A stretch of DNA of 64,000 nt from Actinomycetota bacterium (GCA_021323695.1 JAJPKN010000068.1:62001-126000); one strand, 5' to 3'; shown: positions 34,752 through 43,299, numbered from the stretch's first letter. The notes: generated from the letters alone by a model not told the origin. Made by a program: numbers and translations.

Positions 34752-35987
34752 CTAACGGGACGGGCGGGCCGCCCGGCGGTGCAGGTGGGCCAGGAGGACC
34801 TGGCCGTCCGGGCCGGCGAACCAGGCGAGGTGGCCCAGCAGGTAGGTGTGGTAGGCGGCGTCGGCGTTGGCGGCCGAGCCGACCACGTCGGCGTAGTACT
34901 CCAGTTCGGACAGGGCGTACTCGACGTGGGCCACCGGCAGCACCGCCACCAGGGCCTGGTGCTCGGCCGGGGCCAGCGGCCGTACCGACTCGTAGCCGTC
35001 GACCAGCGCGTCCACCACATCCAGGTCGGCCTCTACGGCCGGGCTGGTACCAAGCCCGGTCCGAGGCCCGGGAGCAGGCCCGGTAGCAGCGCCAGGGGCA
35101 GGCCCGGGGCTGAGGTCGAGCCAGGGCACGGCGCTGCGCTCGATGGCGGTGGCCAGGTCGTGGGCGGCGTAGGTGCGGTTGGCCAGGCCGAGGTCGATGA
35201 CCTGCACCACCTGGGCGCCAGGGGCCTCAGAGGCCCAGGTGAGGTTGGAAGGGTGCCAGTCGCAGTGCGCCCAGGCCGGCTCCAGGGGGGCCAGGGCGGC
35301 CGCAGCCAGCCGGGCGGCGGGCAGCACGTGGCGCTCGAAGTCGTCCTCCCAGGGGTAGGGGGCGAGCGCCCGGGCCAGGCCGGGGCGTTGCCTGGCCCAG
35401 GCCGCCAGCACCGGGAGTGGCTCGGGGACGCGCACCAGGGCGCAGGAGCCGACCAGGACGCCAAAGGGGCGCTCGGGCGCCCCGAAGCCCGCCGTGGCCA
35501 GGTGGAAGCGGGCCAGGGCGGCGCCGGCCGCCCAGGCGTGGCCGAGGCTGTGGAACGGGGACCACGACGGCTCGTCCCGGTACAGGTCGAAGCCCCGAGC
35601 TTGGGCGTGGACTTCGTAGGCCCAGGGGCCCCGGCGCAGCGGGGGGGCCAGGACGGCGGGCACCCCGATAGGCAGGTGGGCGGCCTGGGCGCGGCCGGCC
35701 AAGTGGCGGGCCAGGGCGTGCTCGGCCAGCAGCTGCCGCGGGGTGCGCACCCGGAGGTGGTGGCGCTTGAGGAAGACCAACCTTCCTGCCACCTCGACGA
35801 GCCCGGCGGCCGAAAGCGGCCGTGGGCTGCGCCAGGCCACGCGGGCCGCCGCGGCGTCCCGGCCGAAGCAGGCCGCCAGCACGGCTTGGGCTTCGGCGTC
35901 CTCGAGGGGGGGCCAGTCCGGCGGTACCAGTTCCTTGCCCGTGCCGTGGACCAACAGCGGCCCTTCAGGCCGCCCGGGAGCGGTCAC
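34752..35987 (-). CDS. aminoglycoside phosphotransferase-fold (APH) family protein
   Basis: A 411-residue protein of the APH/choline-kinase-like fold. The kinase core is recognisable from AHCDWHPSNLTW (catalytic Asp and Asn) and VIDLGLANRTYAAHDLA (the DFG-equivalent Asp). The N-terminal Lys region is FLKRHHLRVRTPRQLLAEHAL. The substrate is unknown; the family covers small-molecule kinases, so there is no ground for calling drug resistance. A short Gly/Pro/Ala insert lies at about 300-320. It is divergent from aroC with only about 20 bases between starts, so the two promoters must overlap. Confidence 0.8.
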   Translation of the reverse strand: MTAPGRPEGPLLVHGTGKELVPPDWPPLEDAEAQAVLAACFGRDAAAARVAWRSPRPLSAAGLVEVAGRLVFLKRHHLRVRTPRQLLAEHALARHLAGRAQAAHLPIGVPAVLAPPLRRGPWAYEVHAQARGFDLYRDEPSWSPFHSLGHAWAAGAALARFHLATAGFGAPERPFGVLVGSCALVRVPEPLPVLAAWARQRPGLARALAPYPWEDDFERHVLPAARLAAAALAPLEPAWAHCDWHPSNLTWASEAPGAQVVQVIDLGLANRTYAAHDLATAIERSAVPWLDLSPGPAPGAATGPAPGPRTGLGTSPAVEADLDVVDALVDGYESVRPLAPAEHQALVAVLPVAHVEYALSELEYYADVVGSAANADAAYHTYLLGHLAWFAGPDGQVLLAHLHRRAARPSR

Positions 35988-35997
35988 AGGCCCAGGT

Positions 35998-36003
35998 TAG
36001 GCT
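35998..36003 (+). promoter_or_regulatory. putative -10 element for aroC
   Basis: TAGGCT (TAnnnT) ends four bases before ATG 36008 and seven before GTG 36011. No ribosome-binding site is present, so a leaderless transcript is likely. The space to the divergent APH gene is only about 20 bases. Confidence 0.4.
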
Positions 36004-36007
36004 GGTC

Positions 36008-37165
36008 ATGGTGTTGAGGTTCCTGACCGCCGGGGAGTCGCACGGCAAGGCGCTGGTGGTGGTCGTCGAGGGCCTGCCCGCGGGCCTGGCTGTCACCGCC
36101 GACGACATTGCCCGGGAGCTGGCCCGCCGGCGCCTGGGCTTCGGCCGGGGGCCGCGTATGCGCTTCGAGGCCGACCAGCTGACCTTGCTGGGGGGGGTCC
36201 GCCACGGGCGCACCCTGGGCTCGCCGGTGGCGATCGAGGTGGCCAACTCGGAGTGGCCCAAGTGGGCCGAGGAGATGTCGCCTGAGCCGGGCCAGACGGC
36301 CAAGCCCCTGACCCAGCCCCGCCCCGGGCATGCCGACCTGGCCGGGATGCAGAAGTACGGGCTGGACGAGGCCAGGGACGTGCTGGAGCGGGCGTCGGCC
36401 CGGGAGACCGCCGCCCGGGTGGCGGCCGGGGCGGTCTGCAAGCTGCTGCTGCGCCAGCTTGGCATCGAGGTGGTGAGCCACGTGGTCCAGCTCGGGCCGG
36501 TGCTTGCCAAAGGTGGGCACCGGCCGGGGCCGGGCGACCTGGAGGCGGTGGACCGCTCCCCGGTGCGCTGCTTCGACCCCGAGGCGGAGGCCCAGATGGT
36601 GGAGGCCATCAAGGCGGCGGCCAAGGAGGGCGACTCCCTGGGCGGGGTGGCCGAGGTCATCGGCTATGGGGTGCCGGTGGGGCTGGGCAGCCACGTCCAC
36701 TGGGACCGCAAGGTCGACGGGCTGCTGGCCCAGGCCCTGATGAGCATCCAGGCGGTCAAGGCGGTCGAGGTGGGCGATGGGGTGGAAGTGGCGGCCCTGC
36801 GGGGCTCGGTGGCCCACGACCCCATTGGCTGGGACGCCGGCCAGGGCCGCTACACCCGGGCCAGCAACCATGCCGGGGGCATCGAGGGGGGCATCACCAA
36901 CGGCGAGCCGGTGGTGGCCCGCTGCTACATGAAGCCGCTGTCCACCTTGAACCGGCCGGTGCTGAAGACCGTGGACGTGGTGAGCAAGCAGGAGACGGTG
37001 TCGTTCAAGGAGCGCACCGACCACACGGCGGTGCCGGCCATGGGCGTGGTGGCCGAGACCATGATGGCCTGGGTGCTGGCGTCGGAGGCCCTGCGCAAGT
37101 TCGGGGGGGACTCGCTGGACGAGGTGGTGCGCAACCGGGACGCCTACCTGGCCTCCCTGGCGTGA
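36008..37165 (+). CDS. aroC: chorismate synthase
   Basis: AroC converts 5-enolpyruvylshikimate-3-phosphate to chorismate using reduced FMN. Signatures are RFLTAGESHGKALVVVVEG at the N-terminus, RPGHADLAGMQKYG, ASARETAARVAAGAV, and SNHAGGIEGGITNGEP near the C-terminus. The length (385) is typical. ATG 36008 is used; GTG 36011 starts VLRFLTAGESHG, as in most family members, and better fits the -10 box. The stop overlaps aroK (GTGA). It opens the aroC-aroK-aroB operon. Confidence 0.97.
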   Translation: MVLRFLTAGESHGKALVVVVEGLPAGLAVTADDIARELARRRLGFGRGPRMRFEADQLTLLGGVRHGRTLGSPVAIEVANSEWPKWAEEMSPEPGQTAKPLTQPRPGHADLAGMQKYGLDEARDVLERASARETAARVAAGAVCKLLLRQLGIEVVSHVVQLGPVLAKGGHRPGPGDLEAVDRSPVRCFDPEAEAQMVEAIKAAAKEGDSLGGVAEVIGYGVPVGLGSHVHWDRKVDGLLAQALMSIQAVKAVEVGDGVEVAALRGSVAHDPIGWDAGQGRYTRASNHAGGIEGGITNGEPVVARCYMKPLSTLNRPVLKTVDVVSKQETVSFKERTDHTAVPAMGVVAETMMAWVLASEALRKFGGDSLDEVVRNRDAYLASLA

Positions 37166-37692
37166 GGCCCCAGCGGCTGCTGCTGGTGGGGATGATGGGG
37201 GCCGGCAAGTCGACGGTGGCCGGGGCCCTGGCCGCCCGCCTCGGCTGGCCGCTGGTGGACACCGACGCGCTGGTCGAGCAGCAGGCCGGGGCGAGCGTGG
37301 CGGAGATCTTCGCTGGCCAGGGCGAGGCCCGCTTCCGGGCGCTGGAGTCGGCGGCGGTGGCTGGCCTCCAAGCCGGGCCGGAGCCGCTCGTCGTGTCTGT
37401 GGGAGGGGGTGCCGTGCTGGACCAGGCCAACCGTTCGGCACTGAGGCGGGCCGGGACGGTGGTGTGGCTGCGGGCCCGCCCGGAGACCCTGGCGGCCCGG
37501 GTGGGGGACGGCGCCGGCCGTCCCTTGCTGGCCGGCGGGGGGCCCGGCGCCCTGGAGCGGCTCTTGGCTGAGCGCGAGGCGCTGTACCGGCAGGTGTCAG
37601 ACTTGGTCATCGACGTGGACGACCTTTCCCCCGGCCAGGTCGTGGACAAGCTGTGCCAGAGCTTGTGGGTAGGGCGGACGGAGGAACTGTGA
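37162..37692 (+). CDS. aroK: shikimate kinase
   Basis: AroK phosphorylates shikimate at O3. The 176-residue protein has Walker A GMMGAGKSTVAGALA, the shikimate-binding DTDALVEQ and FRALESAAV, GGGAVLD, and the lid region GDGAGRPLL. It overlaps aroC and aroB by four bases each (GTGA), a tightly coupled trio. Nothing unusual. Confidence 0.97.
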   Translation: MRPQRLLLVGMMGAGKSTVAGALAARLGWPLVDTDALVEQQAGASVAEIFAGQGEARFRALESAAVAGLQAGPEPLVVSVGGGAVLDQANRSALRRAGTVVWLRARPETLAARVGDGAGRPLLAGGGPGALERLLAEREALYRQVSDLVIDVDDLSPGQVVDKLCQSLWVGRTEEL

Positions 37693-38825
37693 GGGAGCTG
37701 CGGGTCGAACTGGGGGAAAGGTCCTACCCGGTGCTGGTGGGGCCGGGGGCCAGGCACGAGCTGGCCGCGGTGGTGCCGGCCTGCTCCAGGCGGGCGGCGG
37801 TGGTCACCCAGGCCGGGGTGGGCGTGGAGGTGTCGGCCGGCCTGCGCCAGGAGACCTTCTTGATCGGCGACGGCGAGGAGGCCAAGTGCCTGCGGACAGT
37901 CGAGGAGCTGTGCCGGGGCTTCGCCCGTTTCGGGCTCACCCGAGCCGATGTGGTGGTCGGGGTGGGCGGGGGAGTGGTGACCGACGTGGCCGGCTTCGCC
38001 GCCGCCGTCTACCACCGGGGGGTGGCGGTGGTGCACGTGGCCACCACCCTGCTGGCCCAGGTCGACGCGGCTATCGGGGGCAAGACGGGAGTGAACCTGC
38101 CCGAGGGCAAGAACCTGGTGGGCGCCTTCTGGCAGCCGAGCGCGGTCTTGTGCGACACCGAGGTGCTTTCCTCCCTGCCCCCCCGTGAGCGCCGCAGCGG
38201 GCTGGGTGAGATGGCCAAGTACGCCTTTTTGGGCGTGGCCGACCTGGCCTCGCTGCCCCTGGAGGAGGCGGTGGCCCGCTGCGTGGCCTGCAAGGCGGCG
38301 GTGGTGGCAGCAGACGAACGCGAGGGCCTCGGGGGTGCCTGGGCCGGCCCGCCGGTGGGCGGAGGGGGGGCCGCGAGCGGCTCCGCACTTGGTGGCGGGC
38401 TAGCGCCGGGTGGGGGGCCGGCGCCTGGTGACGGGCCTGTACCGGCTGGCGGGCGGGCCCTGCTCAACTACGGCCACACACTGGCCCACGCCTTGGAGAC
38501 AGCCGGTGGCTACGACCTGCGCCACGGGGAGGCGGTGGCCGTGGGGCTGGTCTTCGCTGCTCACCTGGCCCACCGCCTGGGGCGCATCCCCCTCCGGCGG
38601 GTGCAAGAGCACGAGCAGCTGGTGGCCGGCTACGAGCTGCCCACCCGCCTGCCGGCCGAGGCCGACCCCGAAGAGCTGGTGGTGCTCATGGGCCGGGACA
38701 AAAAGGCCACCTCAGGTGGGCTGAGCTTCGTCCTCGACGGCCCCCGGGGCCTGGAGGTGGTGCAGGGTGTCCCGCCCGAGCCGGTGCGCCAGGCCCTCGC
38801 CGCCCTCAGGTCACCGGCCGCTTGA
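37689..38825 (+). CDS. aroB: 3-dehydroquinate synthase with Gly/Pro-rich insertion
   Basis: AroB makes 3-dehydroquinate from DAHP with NAD and a divalent metal. Signatures include GVGGGVVTDVAGFAAAVYHR, TTLLAQVDAAIGGKTGVN, KNLVGAFWQP, RSGLGEMAKY and NYGHTLAHALE. Between ADEREG and RALLNYGHT, where the family has only a few residues, about 37 Gly/Pro/Ala residues are inserted (bases about 38328-38455) without breaking the frame. The metal-ligand regions on both sides are intact, so the enzyme is probably active with a floppy loop. GTG 37689 has GGAGG five bases upstream and overlaps the aroK TGA. Length 378. Confidence 0.95.
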   Translation: MRELRVELGERSYPVLVGPGARHELAAVVPACSRRAAVVTQAGVGVEVSAGLRQETFLIGDGEEAKCLRTVEELCRGFARFGLTRADVVVGVGGGVVTDVAGFAAAVYHRGVAVVHVATTLLAQVDAAIGGKTGVNLPEGKNLVGAFWQPSAVLCDTEVLSSLPPRERRSGLGEMAKYAFLGVADLASLPLEEAVARCVACKAAVVAADEREGLGGAWAGPPVGGGGAASGSALGGGLAPGGGPAPGDGPVPAGGRALLNYGHTLAHALETAGGYDLRHGEAVAVGLVFAAHLAHRLGRIPLRRVQEHEQLVAGYELPTRLPAEADPEELVVLMGRDKKATSGGLSFVLDGPRGLEVVQGVPPEPVRQALAALRSPAA

Positions 38826-38841
38826 GCCGACAGGTAACCGG

Positions 38842-39666
38842 GTGGAGGCAGTGCTGGCTGCGGTGGGGGCGACCTGGGTGCCGGCAGGGGCCCTGCCGGC
38901 GGCGTGCCTGGGAGCCCTGGGGCTGGCCCTGGGGTCGTTCGCCAACGTGGTCATCTACCGGGTGCCGGCCGGCCGCTCGGTAGTCAAGCCACCCTCGGCC
39001 TGCCCGGCCTGCGGTGCCCGGGTGAGGGCGCGCGACAACGTCCCGGTGATCTCCTGGGCCCTGCTGCGAGGCCGGTGCCGGGACTGCGCTGCCCCCATCT
39101 CTGCCCGCTACGTGCTGGTCGAGCTGCTCACCGGGGCACTGTTGGCTGGGGTGGGCCTGCGCTTCGGCCTGTCGTGGACGGCGGTGGCCGAAGCGGCCCT
39201 GATGGTGGGCCTGGTGGTTCTCGCCTTCATCGACCTCGACCACATGCTGTTGCCAAAAAAGGTCGTCTACGCCACCGTGGGCCTGGTCGGCCTGGCCCTC
39301 CTGGCTGGCGCCGCCAGCGCCGGGCAGTGGCGCCGGCTGGCGGTGGCCACGCTGGCGGCCTTGGTGGCCTGGGGGGTGTTCTTCACCATCAACTTCGTCT
39401 CGCCCAAGGCCCTCGGCTTCGGGGACGTGCGCCTCGCCCTGTTGATCGGCCTGGGGCTTGGGTGGCTGGGCGCCGCCTACGCGTTCTTGGGGTTCTTGGC
39501 CGGCAGCGTCCTCGGCTCGGTGGTGGGCCTGTCCATGATGGCGGCCGGGCGGGCCGGGAGGCGTACCGCAGTACCGTTCGGGACGTTCCTCGGGGCGGGA
39601 GCGGCCCTGGCGGTGCTGGCCGGGGCGCCGGTGGTCAACTGGTACTTGGGGCTGGTGCACCTCTGA
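38842..39666 (+). CDS. pilD: prepilin peptidase / N-methyltransferase (PilD, A24A)
   Basis: PilD removes the leader of prepilins and methylates the new N-terminus. The GSFANVVIYRVPAGRSVV start, the two CxxC pairs (CPACGARVRARDN and GRCRDCAAPIS) and both catalytic Asp motifs (FIDLDHMLLP and GFGDVRLALL) are present, with seven or eight membrane helices. It is 274 residues from GTG 38842; GTG 38851, with GGAGG only two bases upstream, is the alternative. The pilin genes it would process are about 10 kb upstream. Bases 39667-39820 after it hold nothing recognisable. Confidence 0.94.
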   Translation: MEAVLAAVGATWVPAGALPAACLGALGLALGSFANVVIYRVPAGRSVVKPPSACPACGARVRARDNVPVISWALLRGRCRDCAAPISARYVLVELLTGALLAGVGLRFGLSWTAVAEAALMVGLVVLAFIDLDHMLLPKKVVYATVGLVGLALLAGAASAGQWRRLAVATLAALVAWGVFFTINFVSPKALGFGDVRLALLIGLGLGWLGAAYAFLGFLAGSVLGSVVGLSMMAAGRAGRRTAVPFGTFLGAGAALAVLAGAPVVNWYLGLVHL

Positions 39667-39822
39667 GGGGGCAGGCGCGAGCCGGGGCCCGGGGTGCTAA
39701 GCCCGGGGCCGGGCGTTGCCCTGGGGGTCCCGCCGGCGTGGCTGGCGCCTTGGAGCTAGCCGGTCGTCACCTCTAACTCTAGGTGGGCTTTCGGTCGGCA
39801 GGCGGCGGGGTGTGCTACGGTA

Positions 39823-39840
39823 ATTCATAAATCTATGGAT
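39823..39840 (+). promoter_or_regulatory. candidate ArsR-type operator over the start codon
   Basis: ATTCATA (39823-39829), four bases, then TATGGAT (39834-39840) form an inverted repeat matching at six of seven positions. It lies in an AT-rich patch unlike its surroundings, covers the ATG of the ArsR gene, and follows TACGGT (39816), a possible -10. Autoregulation by the encoded repressor is inferred. Confidence 0.45.
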
Positions 39841-40599
39841 AACAGTAGAACTGAGGACCGGCTCGACCTCTACGACCAGCTCGCACGCATCGGCAAGGTG
39901 GTCATGCACCCCAAGCGCATCGAGCTGCTCGAACTGCTCTGTCAGGGCGAGCGGACCGTGGAAGCTTTGGCGGCTGTCACCCGCCTCAAGCTCACGACCA
40001 CTTCGGCGCACCTGCAGGTGATGCGCCACGCTCGGCTGGTCGTGACCCGCCGCGACGGGGTGCGCGTCTTTTACCGGGCGGCGGGAGAGGAGGTGTGCCG
40101 CTTGGTGGCCGCCCTCGGGGAGCTGGCCCGCGCCCGGCTGGCCGAGGTCGAACAGATCCTGGGGGACATCGGCGCCGGCCAGCGCTCAACCGAGCGGGTC
40201 AGCCGTGCAGAGCTGCTCCGGCGTGCCCGCGCCGGCGACGTCATCGTGGTAGACGTCCGGCCGACGGAAGAGTTCGAGGCAGGCCACATCCCGGGCGCGC
40301 GCTCGATACCCCTGGAGCACCTCGAGCTCCACCTGGAGGAGCTCGACCCCGCCGTGGAGGTCGTTGCCTACTGCCGAGGCCCGCTCTGCTTGCTCGCCCC
40401 GCAGGCTGTGGCACTGTTGCGCAGCCACGGGCACCGGGCTCACTGTCTCGAAGACGGGATGCCCGAGTGGCGCCAGGCGGGGCTGCCGGTCGCCGTCGGC
40501 GCCGACGCGCCGCCACAGCGCGGGCCGTGTGGCCCGAAGGGCCGCTCGGCTCCCACGCGAGCTTCTCGTGCCCAGACAGGCCGACCGGAGCTGAATTGA
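39835..40599 (+). CDS. ArsR-family regulator fused to a rhodanese domain
   Basis: A 254-residue protein. Residues about 15-95 are a winged-helix ArsR domain (HPKRIELLELLCQGERTVE, TTTSAHLQVMRHARLVVTRR, GVRVFYR). Residues about 122-220 are rhodanese-like (VIVVDVRPTEEFEAGHIPGA) with the active-site loop YCRGPLC (Cys180). The tail is unstructured. C36 and C88 in the HTH part could form a sulfur-sensing pair, as in persulfide-sensing ArsR proteins such as SqrR and BigR, although C88 does not align cleanly with their second Cys. Next come a DsrE-like gene (overlap) and an SQR-like gene, pointing to control by sulfide or sulfane sulfur. Confidence 0.9.
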   Translation: MDNSRTEDRLDLYDQLARIGKVVMHPKRIELLELLCQGERTVEALAAVTRLKLTTTSAHLQVMRHARLVVTRRDGVRVFYRAAGEEVCRLVAALGELARARLAEVEQILGDIGAGQRSTERVSRAELLRRARAGDVIVVDVRPTEEFEAGHIPGARSIPLEHLELHLEELDPAVEVVAYCRGPLCLLAPQAVALLRSHGHRAHCLEDGMPEWRQAGLPVAVGADAPPQRGPCGPKGRSAPTRASRAQTGRPELN

Positions 40600-40946
40600 A
40601 GGTCCTCGTCATCCTCAACGACCCTCCCTACGGCACCGAGCGCAGCTACAACGGCCTGCGCCTGGCGGGTTCTCTCGCCAAGCGCGACGGGGTCGAGGTC
40701 AAGGTGTTCCTCTTCGGCGACGCGGTCGGCTGTGCCATGGCCAACCAGAAGCTCCCCGACGGCTATTACCACTTGGACCGCATGCTTCAAAGCGTTGTCC
40801 GCCACGGCGGGGAGGTGGGTTGCTGCGGGACGTGCATGGACGCTCGGGCCCTGCCCGAAGCGGGCCTCGTCGAAGGTGCCCGCCGTTCCACGCTGGAGGA
40901 GGTGACTGATTGGGCCCTTTGGGCAGACAAAGTAGTCAGCTTCTGA
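40596..40946 (+). CDS. DsrE/DsrF-like sulfur-relay family protein
   Basis: A 116-residue protein of the DsrE-like fold. KVLVILNDPPYGTERSYNGL begins the first strand and helix, FLFGDAVGCAMA follows, and GGEVGCCGTCMDARAL carries a Cys cluster resembling the reactive Cys of small DsrE-like sulfur carriers. TTG 40596 overlaps the preceding TGA and has GGAG upstream, so it is cotranslated with the regulator. A role in accepting sulfane sulfur is inferred from family and neighbours. Confidence 0.85.
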   Translation: MKVLVILNDPPYGTERSYNGLRLAGSLAKRDGVEVKVFLFGDAVGCAMANQKLPDGYYHLDRMLQSVVRHGGEVGCCGTCMDARALPEAGLVEGARRSTLEEVTDWALWADKVVSF

Positions 40947-41025
40947 ACTTGTCGCACGGGTTGGGTGCAGGAAGCTCGCACGGTGGCACGCTCGTTCTGG
41001 CCCATCTACCGCGGGGACAAGGACG

Positions 41026-42246
41026 ATGGCCATGGCTGTGAACGTGGTGATCATCGGAGGCTCCTTCGGCGGGCTCACCACCGCGTACGAGCTACGACGC
41101 CGGCTCGGCCCCGACAAGGCGTCGGTCACCCTCGTCTCCAAGGACCCGCGCTTCGTCTTTGTGCCCTCCCTCCCGTGGGTGGCGATGGGGAGCCGCACCA
41201 TGGGCCAGATCTCTTTCGACCTCGGGCCTGTGCTCGCCCGCAAGCAGGTGGGCTTCGCGCACGAGACGGTGCTGCACATCGACCACGAGGCTAAGACGGT
41301 CACGACCGACAAGGCCGAGCGCCGCTACGACTTCCTGGTCATAGCCACCGGGCACCGCAGCGCCAACGAGGCCGTCGAAGGTCTCGGCCCCTTCGACGGG
41401 CCGGGGCACTCGCTCATGTCCGGACCAGAAGCTGAGGAGCTCGCCGGCGCGGTCCAGCGCCTCCTCGTCGACCCCGGCCCGGTGGTCGTCGGGGCGGCAC
41501 CCGGTGCGAGCTGCATCGGCCCTGCCTACGAGTTCGCCTTCGAGCTCGACCACCTGTTGCGCCGCAGGCGGCTGCGCCATGTGGTGGCGATCACCTTCGT
41601 CACCCCCGAACCGTTCCTAGGCCACATGGGCATGGGCGGGGCGGGCAACATCCGCCAGCTCCTCGAGGCAGCGCTCGAAGAACGCGACATCGCCTATGCC
41701 ACATCGAAAGCGGTGACAAGGATCACCGGCGGATCGGTCGAGGTCGAAGGGACGGGCCCGGTCCCCTCGGTCCTGTCGATGGTGATCCCTCCCTTGGCCG
41801 GCGTGGAAGCCGTGGCCCAAAGCCCGGGGCTCTCCAACCCGAAGGGCTTCGTGCCCGTCGACGCCCACTACCGCCACCCGGAGGCAGAGGGCGTCTACGC
41901 CGTTGGCGTGGCGGTGGCCATGGCCCCGGTCAGCCAGGCACCGGTGCCGGTCAACTTCCCAAAGACCGGGCACATGACAGAGCAGATGGCCAGGACCGCC
42001 GCGGCAGACATAGCGGCTCGGGCCGCAGGAGGCGAGGGCAAGACCGCGGAGCTGAGCGCCCACTGCCTCATGGACATGGGCGACCGGGGCGTCCACATGG
42101 CCGTGCACCCCGTCCGCCCGCCGCGCAACAAGATCCCCCACGTGTCGGAGGGCCGCCGGTGGCTGCTCGCCAAGCGGGCCTTCGAGCGGCTCTACCTCTT
42201 CCATGCTCGGCGCGGGCGGCGAGTGCCCACTGCCCTCGGGTGGTGA
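41026..42246 (+). CDS. sulfide:quinone oxidoreductase-like flavoprotein
   Basis: A 406-residue FAD protein of the SQR family that would oxidise sulfide and pass electrons to quinone at the membrane. VVIIGGSFGGLTTAYEL is the FAD-binding Rossmann motif. ASCIGPAYEFAFELD carries C163 and SAHCLMDMGDRG carries C347; these align with two of the three catalytic Cys of characterised SQRs (the ones near 160 and 356 in Acidithiobacillus). The third Cys, near 128, is not seen: the segment has HSLMSGPEAEE. A C-terminal amphipathic helix (KRAFERLYLFHARRGR) could anchor it. It follows the DsrE-like gene by 79 bases. Confidence 0.85.
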   Translation: MAMAVNVVIIGGSFGGLTTAYELRRRLGPDKASVTLVSKDPRFVFVPSLPWVAMGSRTMGQISFDLGPVLARKQVGFAHETVLHIDHEAKTVTTDKAERRYDFLVIATGHRSANEAVEGLGPFDGPGHSLMSGPEAEELAGAVQRLLVDPGPVVVGAAPGASCIGPAYEFAFELDHLLRRRRLRHVVAITFVTPEPFLGHMGMGGAGNIRQLLEAALEERDIAYATSKAVTRITGGSVEVEGTGPVPSVLSMVIPPLAGVEAVAQSPGLSNPKGFVPVDAHYRHPEAEGVYAVGVAVAMAPVSQAPVPVNFPKTGHMTEQMARTAAADIAARAAGGEGKTAELSAHCLMDMGDRGVHMAVHPVRPPRNKIPHVSEGRRWLLAKRAFERLYLFHARRGRRVPTALGW

Positions 42247-42325
42247 CTCGCTGGTGACTGGTGGCTCGGTAGTGACGGGCCGGATCGTGCGCTGGCCTGC
42301 TGACGCTCGTCGGTTGTTGCCTTCA

Positions 42326-42340
42326 GCGCCGTTTTGGCGC
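42326..42340. terminator. hairpin between convergent operons
   Basis: GCGCC (42326-42330), loop GTTTT, GGCGC (42336-42340) sits between the SQR-like gene and the reverse-strand conservon. The stem is short and lacks a T-tract. Position supports a bidirectional terminator, sequence only weakly. Confidence 0.35.
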
Positions 42341-42342
42341 AG

Positions 42343-42948
42343 TTACCCGGTAGGCCCCCCCTTGGCCGTCATCTTGGCCACCAGGAGCTCGAGCAGCGTG
42401 AGCAGGGCGTCCCGGCACGAGGCCTTGTCCCTCGCGTCCATGTCGAACACGGGTACGCCGGGGGATATACCCAGGGCCTCTCGCACCTCTTCGAGCGGGT
42501 AGCGCTCGGCGCCGTCGAAGTTGTTAACCCCCACGACAAAGGGGAGCTGCCTTTTCTCGAAGTAGTCGACCGCCGCGAAGCAGTCCTCCACCCGGCGGGT
42601 GTCGACCAGCACCACCGCTCCGAGGGCACCGTTGATCAAGTCGTCCCACATGAACGCGAAGCGAGCCTGGCCGGGAGCACCGAACAGGTACATGACGAGG
42701 GTCTCGTCCACCGTGAGGCGGCCGAAGTCCATGGCCACGGTCGTCGTTGTCTTGGCTGTGCCGGCCAAGGCCGAGTGGTTGTCCACGCCGGTGGCGACGA
42801 CCGTCATGGCGGCCTCGGTGGTGAGGGGCTCGACTTCGGATATGGCGCCGACGAAGGTCGTCTTGCCGACGCCGAAGCCGCCCGCGATGACGAACTTGAC
42901 TGCTGTCACATGACGGGTTGAGGTGTGTTCACTTGAGAGCACGGACAC
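42343..42948 (-). CDS. cvnD: conservon GTPase (CvnD, MglA-like small GTPase)
   Basis: A 201-residue Ras-like GTPase. The P-loop is GGFGVGKTTFVGA, switch I includes TVVATGVDN, switch II FGAPGQARFAFMW, and the guanine-recognition part is VGVNNFDG. This is the actinobacterial CvnD group, related to the MglA polarity switch. The GTG at 42948 overlaps cvnC by 20 bases. It is the last gene of the reverse-strand operon cvnA-cvnB-cvnC-cvnD. Confidence 0.92.
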   Translation of the reverse strand: MSVLSSEHTSTRHVTAVKFVIAGGFGVGKTTFVGAISEVEPLTTEAAMTVVATGVDNHSALAGTAKTTTTVAMDFGRLTVDETLVMYLFGAPGQARFAFMWDDLINGALGAVVLVDTRRVEDCFAAVDYFEKRQLPFVVGVNNFDGAERYPLEEVREALGISPGVPVFDMDARDKASCRDALLTLLELLVAKMTAKGGPTG

Positions 42949-43282
42949 GTTCGATCATCCTCGTGAGGGCCGATAGCTCGATCTCGACCGGGTCTGTCTG
43001 GTGGATGCGGATGGCACCCATCTCCAGCAGGTCACCGACCAGGATCGTCACTACCTGGGTGGGCAGGTGCATGTAAGAGGACAGCTCAGCGATCGATATG
43101 GGCGTCCCGGCATAGGACAGCAGCGTTCGCTGTTCGGTGGTCTTGGCCAGCTTGGCCCGGCCCACAAGGGCTTCCACGAGGGTCTCCCAACGCAGGTCGG
43201 GCCGGGTGGTGGCGGTGCGGCCGCCCGTAAGGATGAACGGGCGTATGAGCCCCGGGTCTCGCGGTGTCCCTTGGGCGCTCAT
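42929..43282 (-). CDS. cvnC: conservon DUF742 protein (CvnC)
   Basis: A 117-residue DUF742 protein with RPFILTGGRTATTRPDLRW at the N-terminus and a winged-helix-like part (LLSYAGTPISIAELSSYM, LPTQVVTILVGDLLEMGAI). The ATG at 43282 is chosen because GGGAGGAG lies five bases upstream; a GTG at 43303 overlapping the cvnB stop would add seven residues. It is the third conservon component, thought to link roadblock protein and GTPase. Confidence 0.92.
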   Translation of the reverse strand: MSAQGTPRDPGLIRPFILTGGRTATTRPDLRWETLVEALVGRAKLAKTTEQRTLLSYAGTPISIAELSSYMHLPTQVVTILVGDLLEMGAIRIHQTDPVEIELSALTRMIERVRALK

Positions 43283-43299
43283 CGAGGCTCCTCCCAGCT

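Noticed and set aside
34752-35987. Aminoglycoside resistance gene
   Set aside because: Only the general APH kinase motifs are present; the fold covers many small-molecule kinases and no resistance context exists.
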